Source: Microvirga brassicacearum | Lineage (GTDB): Bacteria; Pseudomonadota; Alphaproteobacteria; Rhizobiales; Beijerinckiaceae | Assembly: GCF_008757455.1 (NCBI RefSeq) | Contig: NZ_VCMV01000006.1 | Span: 152,182-216,181, forward strand | Direction: 5' to 3' | Length of the DNA stretch: 64,000 nucleotides | Shown here: piece after piece, positions 18,497-28,120 of the stretch | Layout of the letters: every line of letters starts with the position of its first letter | Numbering within the stretch: position 1 is the stretch's first letter | Notes under the pieces: model-generated | What the model saw: only the letters and a program-made list of their open reading frames with translations | Told to the model about the DNA's origin: nothing | Database searches by the model: none | Position numbers and translations under genes: made by a program

Positions 18497-19396
18497 ATGT
18501 TGGGCATCGGCGTCCTTGGTCTTGGTGTCATCGGCCGTCGATACATCGAGGGGTTCCGCGCCAGTCCGGATTTCCAGGTGATCGCCGGCTATGATCCGGG
18601 CGAGATCGATGTCGACGTGGCACGCGCGGGAAGCGCCCAGGAACTGATCGACAACCCTGCTGTCGATTGCGTCTATATCGCCACGCCGCCCTCGACCCAT
18701 GAACAGCTCGTGGACGCGGTCACGCGCGCCAACAAGGCCGTGTTCTGCGAAAAGCCGCTGGCGCCCTCGCTCCTCTCTGCCCAGGCGTGCCTTGATGCCG
18801 TGACGCGGACCGGTGTGCCGGCCGCCGTCAATTTTCCGTTCGCGACCGCGCCTGCCGCAATCCGCCTGCGCGAACTCGTCGAGACGGGCGCGCTCGGGGA
18901 GGGATTGTCGGCACATCTGCGGGTGCGGTTCCGGACCTGGCCGAGAGGCTGGCAACAGGGCGCCGGCGGTTGGCTCGCGGGACCCGAACAGGGCGGCTTC
19001 ACCCGGGAGGTGATGTCCCACATGGTATTCCTCGCGCTTCGCCTCTTTGGGCCGGGACGGTTGCACGAAGCCACGGTCGAGCGCGGCGCTCAAGGCACCG
19101 AGACGCGGGTGAAGGCCGTGCTGCAATTTTCGGCGTGCCGGATGACCATCGACGGCGCCGTCGAAGGCGAGATCGAGGACCTCAATCGTTTCGAGGTGAA
19201 AGGGTCGAAAGGCTCGGCGGTCATGAGCGAATGGTTTCGCCTTCAGCACGAAAGCGGCGACATCGCGCCCGCTCGCGCCGATGCCGGGCAGATCGCCGAG
19301 TTGGCGAAACTCATGTCGACCGGCACCAGCCGCCTCGCAACCTTTCGCGAGGCAGCCGATGTCGTTCGCATCATCGAGGATATTCTGGCCGCTTAG
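18497..19396 (+). CDS. Gfo/Idh/MocA-family oxidoreductase
   Basis: A 299-residue NAD(P)-binding protein. The Rossmann glycine motif [12 protein letters not shown] lies at residues 5-16. The conserved [11 protein letters not shown] and FCEKPLAPS (Glu-Lys-Pro, the catalytic or NAD-contacting lysine) lie at about 60 and 85. The C-terminal alpha/beta domain is shorter than in most relatives (about 330-350 residues). The ATG at 18497 follows an AGGAAG. The stop overlaps the convergent VOC gene by 4 bases. Substrate unknown; most relatives oxidise or reduce sugars or inositols. Confidence 0.85.
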   Translation: MLGIGVLGLGVIGRRYIEGFRASPDFQVIAGYDPGEIDVDVARAGSAQELIDNPAVDCVYIATPPSTHEQLVDAVTRANKAVFCEKPLAPSLLSAQACLDAVTRTGVPAAVNFPFATAPAAIRLRELVETGALGEGLSAHLRVRFRTWPRGWQQGAGGWLAGPEQGGFTREVMSHMVFLALRLFGPGRLHEATVERGAQGTETRVKAVLQFSACRMTIDGAVEGEIEDLNRFEVKGSKGSAVMSEWFRLQHESGDIAPARADAGQIAELAKLMSTGTSRLATFREAADVVRIIEDILAA

Positions 19397-20331
19397 AGCG
19401 GCTTCAACCCCGCCTCGATTTCGGCGCGGCGACCCTCCAGGAAGGGCGGCAGGGCGAGGCGCTCGCCGAGCGTGTCCATCGGCTCGTCGGTCGTAAAGCC
19501 CGGTCCGTCGGTGGCGATCTCGAACAGGATGCCGTTGGGTTCGCGGAAGTACAGGCTCTTGAAGTAATAGCGATCGATCGGCCCGCTCGACGGCGCACGG
19601 ATCGTGCGCAGCCGTTCGGCCGCCTCGAGATAGGTCTGTTCGTTGGGCGTGCGGAACGCCACATGGTGGACGCCGCCCGCTCCCGGATGAACCGGATCGA
19701 GATGCGGTTCGACCGCCACATGCAGTTCGGCCGCCGGGCCGCCTTCGCCCATTTCGAAAACCTGCACGGTCGATGAGCCACGCCGGTATTCGCGCGATGC
19801 GCGCATGCCCATGCCATCGGTGACGACGCGGGCGGTCGGCTCCAGCTTCGGCACGCTCATGGTGATCGGCCCGAGGCCGCGAATCTGATGTTCGGCCGGT
19901 ACCGGACTGCGGTCCCACGGGTGGGCATCGCCGGCGCCGCCATCGTCGACAAGGCCAAGCCGTTGTCCCTCATGATCCTCGAAATCGAGCCACAAGCGGC
20001 CATCGCGTTCGACGATGCCCTCATGGGCGATGGCTTGAGCGTCGAAGCGATCCTTCCACCATTTAAGCGTCGCCTTGCCGTTCACCCGCAAGGCGGTGTG
20101 GACGACGCTGTGCGTGCCGCGACGCTCGCGCTTGGTGGGGAAATCGAAGAACGTGAGATCGGAACCGGGCGACGCAATCCCATCGGCATAGAACAGGTGA
20201 TAGGCGCTCACATCGTCCTGATTGACGGTCTTCTTGACCAGCCGCATGCCGAGCGCCTGCGTGTAGAAAGCATGGTTGCCGGGGGCGTCGGCCGAGACGG
20301 CGGTAAGGTGGTGAATTCCGGTCAGCTTCAT
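19393..20331 (-). CDS. VOC-family ring-cleaving dioxygenase (glyoxalase/bleomycin-resistance superfamily)
   Basis: A 312-residue protein with two vicinal-oxygen-chelate modules. The first begins [22 protein letters not shown] (metal His near 8), and the second contains [12 protein letters not shown] and the Glu of [13 protein letters not shown]. The arrangement is that of the PcpA/LinE/MhqO-like group, Fe(II) enzymes cleaving hydroquinones. The ATG at 20331 (MKLTGIHH) has GGAGAT upstream; the longer frame is not supported. There are no aromatic-pathway neighbours, so the substrate is unknown. Confidence 0.85.
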   Translation of the reverse strand: MKLTGIHHLTAVSADAPGNHAFYTQALGMRLVKKTVNQDDVSAYHLFYADGIASPGSDLTFFDFPTKRERRGTHSVVHTALRVNGKATLKWWKDRFDAQAIAHEGIVERDGRLWLDFEDHEGQRLGLVDDGGAGDAHPWDRSPVPAEHQIRGLGPITMSVPKLEPTARVVTDGMGMRASREYRRGSSTVQVFEMGEGGPAAELHVAVEPHLDPVHPGAGGVHHVAFRTPNEQTYLEAAERLRTIRAPSSGPIDRYYFKSLYFREPNGILFEIATDGPGFTTDEPMDTLGERLALPPFLEGRRAEIEAGLKPL

Positions 20332-20443
20332 GGCGCATCTCCATTCGTGATGCGATGAAGATAGGGTTGCGGCGGCGCACACGCGACCCCGGCATCCGCC
20401 AATTTCAGTTTGCGAAAACGCAAATCAAATGCGCAATCGGCTG

Positions 20444-21997
20444 TTACCCGACGGCAAAAAGATCGCCGGTGTCGGGCGCGGCGACCGGCTCCTCGTAAGC
20501 ATTGGGATCGCCCGGACCGGTTTCCCAGCCGAGATCGGGCAGGGCAATGATCCGCAGGCCGCGCGGATCGTTGCGGGTAACCACGAGATTGCGGCTTTCC
20601 AGATAGGCAACCAGCCGGCGGGCGCGCCCCGGCGAGCGACTGCCGCAGGACCGCGCGATTTCCCCGTCGGGCGGGCAGGTGGCACCGGTCAGGGCGGCGC
20701 GGGCGAGCAGCAGGTAGACCCCCTGGATGTCCTCCGCAAGGTCGGACGCAAAGGTCATGGCGCGGCCCCATTCGGCGCCGGCCGCCGTCTCCGCATCGAC
20801 GCCCGCGCGGGCGACCGCCAACCGGCGACGGAACGCCGGCAGGTTCGGAGGTTCGCCGCTGACGCGCCGGATGCGGCAGCGCACCAGAAAGTCCTGATAG
20901 AGCACCGCCACGGTGCGAAAGGCGGCTTCGGAATCGGCGAGGATCTCGCGCAGGATCGCGTCGAGCACGATTTCCCGCTCGGCCTTGGATTCCGCGGTCA
21001 TCTCGGGTGCTGTCTCGGCCGCAGCCGGACGCGAGCGCGCAAGTTGGGCCAGAAGGTCGTTGGTGGCAGCAGGCGGTGGCGGGGCGGCGCGGCGCTGGAC
21101 GACCGGCCGCACGATTTCATCGTCGCCCGCCGTGAAGATGAGATCGCGCGCCTCTTCCTTGGGCTGCTCCGGCAGCGGCATCAGCTTGAACGATCCGCTC
21201 CGGGCGGAGGTCGCCACCTCGCCGATGCGAACCGGCACGGGGCGACGGCACAAGGCGGGGCCCAAGGCCACGAAATGACCGCGCTCGAGATCGCGGAACA
21301 TCTCGGCCTGGCGGCGTTCCATGCCCAGCAGATCGGCGGCGCGCGCCATGTCGATGTCGAGGAAGGTTCGGCCCATGAGGAAATTCGAGGCTTCGGCCGC
21401 GACGTTCTTGGCAAGCTTTGCCAGCCGTTGCGTGGCGATGATGCCCGCCAACCCGCGCTTGCGGCCCCGGCACATCAGGTTGGTCATCGCCCCCAGCGAA
21501 ATCTTGCGTGTCTCGTCGGAGACCTCGCCGGCGGCCGAAGGTGCGAAGAGCTGGGCCTCATCGACCACCACCAGCATCGGATACCACAGGTCGCGATCGG
21601 CATCGAACAGCCCGCCAAGAAAAGCCGCCGCGCAGCGCATCTGCGCTTCGGTATCGAGGCCTTCGAGGTTGAGCACCACCGAGACCCGGTGCTGGCGGAC
21701 GCGGGCGGCGATTCGCTGAAGGTCGCCCTCGCTGCGCGCCGCATCCACCACCACATGGCCGAACTTTTCGGCCAGAGTGACGAAGTCGCCCTCGGGGTCG
21801 ATGACGGCCTGCTGCACCATCGGCGCGCTCTGTTCGAGAAGGCGGCGCAACAGGTGCGATTTGCCCGAGCCGGAATTGCCCTGGACCAGCAGGCGGGTCG
21901 CCAGCAACTCCTCGAGATCGAGCATGGCCGACGAGCCGTTTGCGGCCCCGGACGCCAAACTCGAGGACACCTGCCCCATATCGATGCCGACCTTCAT
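20444..21997 (-). CDS. HerA/DUF87-type P-loop ATPase
   Basis: A 517-residue AAA-like ATPase of the FtsK-HerA superfamily. Walker A is GNSGSGKS at 40-47, Walker B is VVVDEAQ at 143-149, followed by RGRKRGLAGIIATQR with the sensor Gln and a FLMGRTFLDIDMARA region. The C-terminal third (from about 300) is Ala-rich and helical with no recognised domain. The ATG at 21997 has GAGGGAGG upstream. Unlike archaeal HerA there is no NurA nuclease gene beside it. It may act in DNA processing or conjugation-like pumping. Role unknown. Confidence 0.8.
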   Translation of the reverse strand: MKVGIDMGQVSSSLASGAANGSSAMLDLEELLATRLLVQGNSGSGKSHLLRRLLEQSAPMVQQAVIDPEGDFVTLAEKFGHVVVDAARSEGDLQRIAARVRQHRVSVVLNLEGLDTEAQMRCAAAFLGGLFDADRDLWYPMLVVVDEAQLFAPSAAGEVSDETRKISLGAMTNLMCRGRKRGLAGIIATQRLAKLAKNVAAEASNFLMGRTFLDIDMARAADLLGMERRQAEMFRDLERGHFVALGPALCRRPVPVRIGEVATSARSGSFKLMPLPEQPKEEARDLIFTAGDDEIVRPVVQRRAAPPPPAATNDLLAQLARSRPAAAETAPEMTAESKAEREIVLDAILREILADSEAAFRTVAVLYQDFLVRCRIRRVSGEPPNLPAFRRRLAVARAGVDAETAAGAEWGRAMTFASDLAEDIQGVYLLLARAALTGATCPPDGEIARSCGSRSPGRARRLVAYLESRNLVVTRNDPRGLRIIALPDLGWETGPGDPNAYEEPVAAPDTGDLFAVG

Positions 21998-22086
21998 TCG
22001 CCTCCCTCTCAGCGCCCTTTTCGTGGTGCTCCGCTTAGCACATCTGCCGGTGAGTCAGCGAAGGGCCTCGAAACGCTCCACAGGGC

Positions 22087-22140
22087 AAGAGGCCGCAGGC
22101 GTCCGAAAGAGGCCGCAGGCGCCCAATGAGGCCTTAGGCG
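22087..22140 (+). repeat. Three 20-bp tandem repeats
   Basis: AAGAGGCCGCAGGCG occurs at 22087-22101 and 22107-22121. A degenerate third copy (TGAGGCCTTAGGCG) lies at 22127-22140. The spacing is 20 bases. The array sits between the HerA-like gene start and the MFS stop. Confidence 0.7.
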
Positions 22141-22143
22141 GAC

Positions 22144-23652
22144 TCAATCCGCGATGGCGGCCTCGGCGGCCCGAACCGCGCTGCCCCGCAGGGGGAGTTC
22201 TTTCATGCGCGCGAGGAAGAAGAGCGCCAGGCCGAAACCCACGAAGGCGGCGGCAAACACATAGCGGAAGGCCGCGGCGAGGTCGGCGCCGTGGAGAGCG
22301 GCCGCAGGCCCGACCGCCTCGAAGCTCGAAGCGCCGCCCACGCCCGACAGGCCGAGGATGATGGAGCCGAAAATCGCCACGATGAACGCGCCGCCGATCG
22401 AGCGGAAGAAATTGGCCACCCCGGTCGCGGTGCCGAGCTCATGCGGCCGAACGGCATTCTGGATCGCCACCGTGCTGACCGGCAGCAGGGTGCCGAGCCC
22501 GACGCTGAGGAAGGCCAGCACGATCTCGATGCCGACCAAGGACAAGTGAGGCTCGGCTAACACCAGAATGCCGGTGCCGACCAGCGAGGCCGTCAGCCCG
22601 ATGACCGGCACGCGCTTGTAGTGGGTCACCTTCGCCATCATCTGCCCCGACACATTCGCGCCGATGACGGTGCCGGCCATGAGCGGGATCAACGCAAGGC
22701 CCGAATGACTGGCCGAGAGGCCGCGCACGGTCTCGAAATAGACCGGCAGGTAGATCGTCAGGCCGATATAGGTGCCCATGCCGAAACAGGCCGCCAGCAC
22801 ACCCATGCGCACGACGGGGTTGTGCAGCACGCCCGCCGGGATGAGCGGTTCGGTGGCCGTTCTCATGCGCCAGCCGAACAGCACCCAGCACATGGCGGAG
22901 AGGGCGACGGCTGCCAGAATCTGCACCGACGCCCACGGATAGCGGATCCCGCCCCAGCTCAGGGCCAGCAGGATCGAAACCGTGGCGGCGACGAGCAGGA
23001 AGGCGCCGAACCAATCGAGCTTGTGCGGCCGCTCGAAGCGCGGCAGGCGCTTCAGCCCCCGATACGAAATGAGAAAGGCCAGCAGGCCGAGCGGCAAGTT
23101 GATCCAGAAGATCATCGACCAGTGCAGATGTTCGGCGAAGAACCCGCCGAGGACCGGGCCCGCAAGGCTCGACGTCATGAACACGCTGGCGAAATACACC
23201 TGGTAACGGCCGCGCTCGCGCGGGGGCACCAGATCGGCCACGATGGTCTGCGACAAGGCCATCAACCCGCCGCCCCCGAGTCCCTGCAGCCCACGCGCCA
23301 GGATGAGAATCAGCATCGAGGGAGCGAGCGCGCAGGCGATTGAGCCAAGGATGAAAACCACGATGCCGATCAGCATCGTGATCCTGCGCCCATGCGCGTC
23401 GCTGAATTTGCCGTAGAGCGGCGTCGCGACGGTTGCGGTGAGAAGGTAGGACGTCACCACCCAAGGTAGGTGTTCGAGATCGCCAAGCTCGCGTCCGATG
23501 GTCGGCAAGGCGGTGGCGATGATCGTCTGGTCGAGAGCCGCCAGCAGAAGCGCGACCATGAGGCCGATGATGATGATTCGGATTTCGCGCTGGGTCAGCG
23601 GTTCGCTGGCCGTCGTCGGTCCGGTGGGTGTCGCTTGATCCATTGCGTCCAT
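22144..23652 (-). CDS. MFS drug-efflux transporter, DHA2/EmrB (14-TM) family
   Basis: A 502-residue inner-membrane pump with about fourteen hydrophobic segments. Motif A is GKFSDAHGRRITM near residue 80, and motif C-like GPVLGGFFAEHLHW lies near 165. The first helix is preceded by a short hydrophilic N-terminus (MDAMDQATPTGPTT). The start may be ATG 23652 or ATG 23643. Family members export lipophilic compounds by proton antiport. There is no adjacent EmrA-type adaptor gene, so it probably works without a periplasmic adaptor. No regulator is seen beside it. Confidence 0.9.
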   Translation of the reverse strand: MDAMDQATPTGPTTASEPLTQREIRIIIIGLMVALLLAALDQTIIATALPTIGRELGDLEHLPWVVTSYLLTATVATPLYGKFSDAHGRRITMLIGIVVFILGSIACALAPSMLILILARGLQGLGGGGLMALSQTIVADLVPPRERGRYQVYFASVFMTSSLAGPVLGGFFAEHLHWSMIFWINLPLGLLAFLISYRGLKRLPRFERPHKLDWFGAFLLVAATVSILLALSWGGIRYPWASVQILAAVALSAMCWVLFGWRMRTATEPLIPAGVLHNPVVRMGVLAACFGMGTYIGLTIYLPVYFETVRGLSASHSGLALIPLMAGTVIGANVSGQMMAKVTHYKRVPVIGLTASLVGTGILVLAEPHLSLVGIEIVLAFLSVGLGTLLPVSTVAIQNAVRPHELGTATGVANFFRSIGGAFIVAIFGSIILGLSGVGGASSFEAVGPAAALHGADLAAAFRYVFAAAFVGFGLALFFLARMKELPLRGSAVRAAEAAIAD

Positions 23653-23816
23653 CGTTCTTCGGGGAGCTGGTTTAGGATGCGAGCGGCCGCTTGTCTCGCG
23701 TCGAGTTGCAACGCAGATATGCAGCGGAGGGCGCCGAGAAGCGAGGGGTTGAAGCCTTCGCTTGCCGATCGGTACGGTTTGGCGCTACCTCATCGTCCCA
23801 CCTTGTCTCGGAATTC

Positions 23817-25010
23817 ATGACCGTCCGCACACGACTTTCCCTGTCTCAAGCCCGGCGAATCGCCCTCGCGGCGCAGGGCTTCGGCGAGGCGCGGCCCGAT
23901 GCGCCGAGCGCCCGGCACGTCAAGCGCACGCTTGAGCGCTCGAAGTTGTTCCAGATCGATTCGGTCAACGTTCTGGTGCGCGCCCATTACATGCCGCTGT
24001 TCTCGCGGATCGGCGCCTACGAGCGCGGCCTCCTCGATCATGTGGCCTACCATCCGAAGAAGCGTTCGGCGTTCGAATTTTGGGGCCACGAGGCATCCCT
24101 GATCCACCTCGATCTCCATCCGCTGTTCCGCTGGCGCATGGCCCGGGCCTCGCGCGGCGAGAGCATCTATGGCGGGCTGGCGAAATTCGGTCGCGAGAAT
24201 CACGCTTTCATCGAGGAGGTCCGGCGCGAGATCGAACAGAGCGGCCCAATCGGCGCCGGCGAGCTCTCCGGCGGTGGCAAGGGCCGCGGTTCCTGGTGGG
24301 GCTGGAGCGACGGCAAACGGGCGCTCGAATGGTTGTTCTGGGCCGGCGAGGTCACGACCGCGACACGCCGCGGCTTCGAGCGGATCTATGATCTGCCCGA
24401 GCGGGTCCTGCCCGAAATGGTCCTCAACACGCCGACGCCCCGCGAGGATGAGGCGCAGCGGCGGCTTCTCAGCCTGTCCATCCAGGCCCTCGGCATCGCC
24501 AGCGAGCGATGCATGCGCGATTATTTCCGGCTCGAGGTCGCGGATGCGAAAGCCCGCATCCCCGAGCTGGTGGAAGCAGGCGAATTGCTGCCCGTGACCG
24601 TCGATGGCTGGACCGGACCGGTCTATCTCGACCCGAACGCCCGCCTGCCCCGTCGCATCGCCGCCGAGGCGCTGCTGTCACCGTTCGACCCGATCGTGTG
24701 GGAGCGCACGCGGACCGAGCGCCTGTTCGACTTTCATTACCGCATCGAGATCTACACGCCGGCGGAGAAGCGCCAATTCGGTTATTATTGCCTGCCGTTC
24801 CTGCTCGGCGAAACCATCGTCGCGCGGATCGACCTCAAGGCCGACCGGGCCAGCGGCCGGCTTCTGGTGCATTCGATCCATCCGGAGGCGAACGCGAAGC
24901 CCGACGAGATTGCGCCGGCGCTTGCCGCCGAGCTGCGGCGGATGGCGGGATGGCTCGGATTGACCGATATCGTGGTGCCGAAGGCGTGGCGGACGCGGCT
25001 GGGGAATTGA
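23817..25010 (+). CDS. YcaQ-like winged-helix DNA glycosylase (crosslink repair)
   Basis: A 397-residue member of the HTH_42/AlkX-YcaQ family; E. coli YcaQ is about 410 residues. The catalytic Gln-x-Asp motif is visible as Gln46-Ile-Asp48 in LFQIDSVNVL. Further conserved blocks are AHYMPLFSRIG, FEFWGHEASL, SWWGWSDGKRALEWLFWAGE and LLSPFDPIVWERTRTERLFDF. The family unhooks DNA interstrand crosslinks and removes alkylated purines. The ATG at 23817 fits the family start (MTVRTRLSLSQARRIA); the longer frame upstream has no homology. Confidence 0.85.
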   Translation: MTVRTRLSLSQARRIALAAQGFGEARPDAPSARHVKRTLERSKLFQIDSVNVLVRAHYMPLFSRIGAYERGLLDHVAYHPKKRSAFEFWGHEASLIHLDLHPLFRWRMARASRGESIYGGLAKFGRENHAFIEEVRREIEQSGPIGAGELSGGGKGRGSWWGWSDGKRALEWLFWAGEVTTATRRGFERIYDLPERVLPEMVLNTPTPREDEAQRRLLSLSIQALGIASERCMRDYFRLEVADAKARIPELVEAGELLPVTVDGWTGPVYLDPNARLPRRIAAEALLSPFDPIVWERTRTERLFDFHYRIEIYTPAEKRQFGYYCLPFLLGETIVARIDLKADRASGRLLVHSIHPEANAKPDEIAPALAAELRRMAGWLGLTDIVVPKAWRTRLGN

Positions 25011-25059
25011 TGCCTCGCCGCTCTCGCCAGCCGCGAAAAACCCCTCTATTTCTCCTTTC

Positions 25060-25794
25060 ATGCAATTCCTGATCGCCCCCGCGACCCGACTTTGGCTCCG
25101 CCTCCGCCTCAATGAAATCGGCCCGCTGCTGTCGCTTTCGGGCTTTGGGTTTTTTGCCTGGGCGTTCATCGCGATCGCCGACGAGGTCCGTGAGGGCGAG
25201 ACGCAAACCTTCGACAGCGCCCTCCTGCTCGCCCTGCGCAACCCACAGAATCTCGCCGACCCGCTGGGTCCCGCCTGGCTCGAGGAGGCGGCACGCGACA
25301 TCACCGGCCTTGGGGGCTACGCGGTGTTGGCCATCGTGACGCTCGCCACCCTTGCCTACCTGATGTTGTCCGGCAAACGGGCCGCGGCCGTGCTCGTGAT
25401 CGTGGCGGTTTATGGCGGGATGATGCTGTCGACGGGATTGAAGCTCGGCTTCGAGCGCCCGCGGCCGGATCTCGTGCCCCACGGCGCGCGGGTCTACACG
25501 GCGAGCTTTCCGAGCGGTCACGCCATGCTGTCGGCGGTCGTTTATCTGACGCTCGGCGCGCTGTTGACGCGCGTGCAGGAAGGCCGCCGCATTCAGGCTT
25601 TCCTGATGGGACTTGCGGTTTTCATCACGCTCCTGGTCGGGATGAGCCGCGTCTATCTCGGAGTGCATTGGCCGAGTGACGTTCTGGCCGGCTGGGCGGT
25701 GGGAGCGGCCTGGGCTTCGTTGTGCTGGTTCGTGGCCCTGCAATTGCAGCGGCGCGGCAAGGTCGAAGACCCCGGCGAGACGTCCCACCCTTGA
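25060..25794 (+). CDS. PAP2-family membrane phosphatase
   Basis: A 244-residue phosphatidic-acid-phosphatase-type enzyme. The three active-site motifs are KLGFERPRP (128-136), PSGH (151-154, general acid His) and SRVYLGVHWPSDV (196-208, nucleophile His203). About six TM helices surround them. It would dephosphorylate undecaprenyl pyrophosphate or a phospholipid at the outer face of the inner membrane. The stop overlaps the recX TTG start (TTGA), indicating coupling. Confidence 0.88.
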   Translation: MQFLIAPATRLWLRLRLNEIGPLLSLSGFGFFAWAFIAIADEVREGETQTFDSALLLALRNPQNLADPLGPAWLEEAARDITGLGGYAVLAIVTLATLAYLMLSGKRAAAVLVIVAVYGGMMLSTGLKLGFERPRPDLVPHGARVYTASFPSGHAMLSAVVYLTLGALLTRVQEGRRIQAFLMGLAVFITLLVGMSRVYLGVHWPSDVLAGWAVGAAWASLCWFVALQLQRRGKVEDPGETSHP

Positions 25795-26333
25795 GCGACG
25801 CCGGCGCGAAGCCCATCCGCAAGCCGCCTCGCAAGGTCACGCCGGCCTATCTCCAGCGTGCCGCGATGGCGTATCTCGAGCGCTACGCGTCCTCCGCCGA
25901 GCAATTGCGTCGGGTCCTCACCCGCAAAGTCGCGAATCGCTGTCGCCTGCGCGGTGAAGACGCGACGGAGTTTCGCGAGGCCATCGACGAGGTGGTGGCG
26001 AAAAGCCTGCGCATCGGGCTCGTCGACGATGCGCGCTATGCGCAGGGGCGGGTCGCGACGTTGCGACGGCGCGGCGGCTCGACGCGGGCCATCCGGGCAA
26101 AGCTGTCGATCAAGGGCGTCGACGGCGAGACGATTACAGCAGCGCTCCAGGGCGATGACGACGACGAGGAGAAGGCGGCGCTCGCCTTCGCGCGCCGCCG
26201 CAGGCTCGGCCCGTATCGCGTGGCCGATCGGGCGCCTTCTCGCGACAAGGACCTGGCGGCGTTGGCGCGGGCGGGATTCGGCTTCGGGATCGCCAAGCGA
26301 ATCATCGATGCCGAGAGCGACACCGATGGCTAG
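25791..26333 (+). CDS. recX: Regulatory protein RecX
   Basis: A 180-residue basic helical protein with the three tandem three-helix repeats of RecX. Landmarks are AYLERYASSAEQLRRVLTRKV, DDARYAQGRVATLRRRGGSTRAIRAKLSIKGV and the C-terminal LARAGFGFGIAKRIID. RecX binds RecA filaments and limits strand exchange. The TTG at 25791 overlaps the PAP2 TGA by 4 bases and removes 23 non-homologous residues of the longer frame. Pairing with a PAP2 gene rather than recA is unremarkable in alphaproteobacteria. Confidence 0.82.
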   Translation: MSDAGAKPIRKPPRKVTPAYLQRAAMAYLERYASSAEQLRRVLTRKVANRCRLRGEDATEFREAIDEVVAKSLRIGLVDDARYAQGRVATLRRRGGSTRAIRAKLSIKGVDGETITAALQGDDDDEEKAALAFARRRRLGPYRVADRAPSRDKDLAALARAGFGFGIAKRIIDAESDTDG

Positions 26334-26345
26334 AGGCGGATTCAG

Positions 26346-26365
26346 TTCTCGCCGGATCAGGCTCT
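26346..26365 (-). repeat. Partial copy of a dispersed intergenic repeat
   Basis: Read on the minus strand this begins AGAGCCTGATCCGGCGA, identical to the start of the element at 62650-62695. It spans the recX/DUF1345 convergent junction and just overlaps the DUF1345 stop. Confidence 0.5.
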
Positions 26366-27005
26366 AGATCAGGCTCGCACCCACATTCACCGCGAGCGCC
26401 AGGATCATCGTGTTGAACAGGAACGACAGGATGGTGTGACCCAGCACCAGCCGGCGCATCTTGCGCGACACCACCATCACGTCGGAGGTCTGCGCCGCCG
26501 CGCCCATGTTGAACGAGAAGTACAGGAAGTCCCAGTAATCGGGCTGGCCTTCATGCGGGAACACGAGTCCGCGCCGCTCGCCCTCATCGCCGTAGAATTC
26601 ATGCGCATAGTGGATCGCCCAGATGGTGTGGACGAAGAACCACGAACACAGGATCGTCACACCCGATAGGACAAGGCGAAAGGCCTGCTCGGCCCCCCGC
26701 TCCTCGTGAATCCCGTAGAGTTGCGCCCCGATCGCCGCCAGGCTCGCAAGGGCTGCACACACCGTCAGGATGAGGATCGCCAGCGCGCCTTCGTCTTCGA
26801 CGCTCGCCTGCTTGCGGATCGCCTCGGTGCTGAACTGCCCGGCGAGACGGGCGGCGAAGACGAGATAGAGCACGACTCCGATATCCCACGAGACCAGGTA
26901 TCGCGAGTTCGACGGCCAGCTCGACGGCAGGAGTACGAACACAGTGACGGCCGCCAACGCGGACCCCAGCAGACGCGGGCGCAGCCGCGCCGAGTTGGCG
27001 AACAT
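26364..27005 (-). CDS. DUF1345 membrane protein
   Basis: A 213-residue protein with about five hydrophobic segments. The DUF1345 signature is in the C-terminal half: FVHTIWAIHYAHEFYGDEG, PDYWDFLYFSFNMGAAAQTSDVMV and LGHTILSFLFNTMILALAVNV. The ATG at 27005 has AAGGAT 7 bases upstream; the longer frame (27053) is not supported. The family has no settled function. The FNMGAAAQTSD segment resembles ion-channel pore helices, which is only a resemblance. Confidence 0.82.
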   Translation of the reverse strand: MFANSARLRPRLLGSALAAVTVFVLLPSSWPSNSRYLVSWDIGVVLYLVFAARLAGQFSTEAIRKQASVEDEGALAILILTVCAALASLAAIGAQLYGIHEERGAEQAFRLVLSGVTILCSWFFVHTIWAIHYAHEFYGDEGERRGLVFPHEGQPDYWDFLYFSFNMGAAAQTSDVMVVSRKMRRLVLGHTILSFLFNTMILALAVNVGASLI

Positions 27006-27105
27006 AGCCGATCCTTCTTGAACGATCGTGTCGGGCGCACGGAGCGCCCGCATATTCCGGCCGAATGGCCGAAGACATCGCGCACGCCTTCGGCCTCATG
27101 GCGAA

Positions 27106-28089
27106 TTACGAACCGGATTTCTTGTAGGCGTCCACGATGGCTTGCCCGTCAGGTCCGGCTTTCTTCAGCCAATCCTGAGTCAGCTGTTCGCCGACCTTCT
27201 GCAGGCCCGCCTTCAACTCGGGGCCGGGAGGCTGGACCTTCATGCCCTTGGCGGCGATCTGCTCCATGTACCATTTGGTCTTTTCCTGGGCCATTTTCCA
27301 ACCGCGTTCCTCGGCCGCCTTGGCGGCTTTCAGAACAGCCTCCTGGGTCGGCTTGTCGAGCGCATCGAACGCGGCCTTGTTGACGAAGATCATGTTCTTC
27401 GGCAGCCAAGCCTGCGTATCGTAGAAATGCGACAGGGATTCCCACACCTTCGTGTCGTAGCCGGTGGCGCTCGACGACATGAACGAATTGACCACGCCGG
27501 TGGCGAGCGCCTGCGGCAGCTCGGCCGCCTGGATCGTCACCGGCTGCGCGCCGACGATCTCGGCGATGCGCGACGTTCCCACGTTATAGGCGCGCCATTT
27601 CAGGCCTTTCATATCCTCGACGGTGTTGATGTCCTTCTTGGCGAAGATGCCCTGCGGCGGCCACGCCACGGTGTAGAGCAGCATCAGGCCCTGGCTCGCG
27701 AGCTTCTTCTCGAGCGCGGGTTTCTGCGCCTCGCCGAGCTTGTGCGCCTGATCGAAGGAGGTGGCGAGGAACGGCACCACGTCGAGGCCGTAGATCGGGT
27801 CCTCGTTCTCGTGGAGCGACAGGATGACCTCGCCGATCTGCGCTTGGCCGGTCTGCACTGCGCGCTTGATTTCCGGCGCCTTGAAGAGCGACGCGTTGGC
27901 ATGAACGGTGATCTGCAGCTTGCCGCCGGTCGCGTCCGCCACATCCTTGGCGAAGAGGTTCAGGTTCTCGGTGTGGAAATTGTCCGTCGGATAGGCGGCC
28001 GGCAGGTTCCATTTGGTTTGGGCCACGGCAGGCAGGCTGCACAGCAACGCGCCCGCAAGGCCGACGGAGAAGCGTGTCCAGTGTCTCAT
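27106..28089 (-). CDS. TRAP transporter solute-binding protein (DctP family)
   Basis: A 327-residue periplasmic protein with a signal peptide ending near AVAQTKW. DctP landmarks are the conserved Arg-containing LKWRAYNVGTSRIAEIVGAQPV (residues about 163-184, the carboxylate-binding Arg) and the LFKAPEIKRAVQTGQAQIGEV strand. The ATG at 28089 has AGAGGA 9 bases upstream. It follows the DctM gene by 31 bases. Family members bind C4-dicarboxylates, other organic acids or aromatic acids; the ligand is not predictable here. Confidence 0.92.
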   Translation of the reverse strand: MRHWTRFSVGLAGALLCSLPAVAQTKWNLPAAYPTDNFHTENLNLFAKDVADATGGKLQITVHANASLFKAPEIKRAVQTGQAQIGEVILSLHENEDPIYGLDVVPFLATSFDQAHKLGEAQKPALEKKLASQGLMLLYTVAWPPQGIFAKKDINTVEDMKGLKWRAYNVGTSRIAEIVGAQPVTIQAAELPQALATGVVNSFMSSSATGYDTKVWESLSHFYDTQAWLPKNMIFVNKAAFDALDKPTQEAVLKAAKAAEERGWKMAQEKTKWYMEQIAAKGMKVQPPGPELKAGLQKVGEQLTQDWLKKAGPDGQAIVDAYKKSGS

Positions 28090-28120
28090 GTTCGGCGTCC
28101 TCTGGTTGTTATGAACGATG

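Noticed and set aside
20429..22129. Plus-strand frame of 566 codons opposite the HerA-like gene
   Set aside because: Antisense shadow of a gene with clear Walker motifs.
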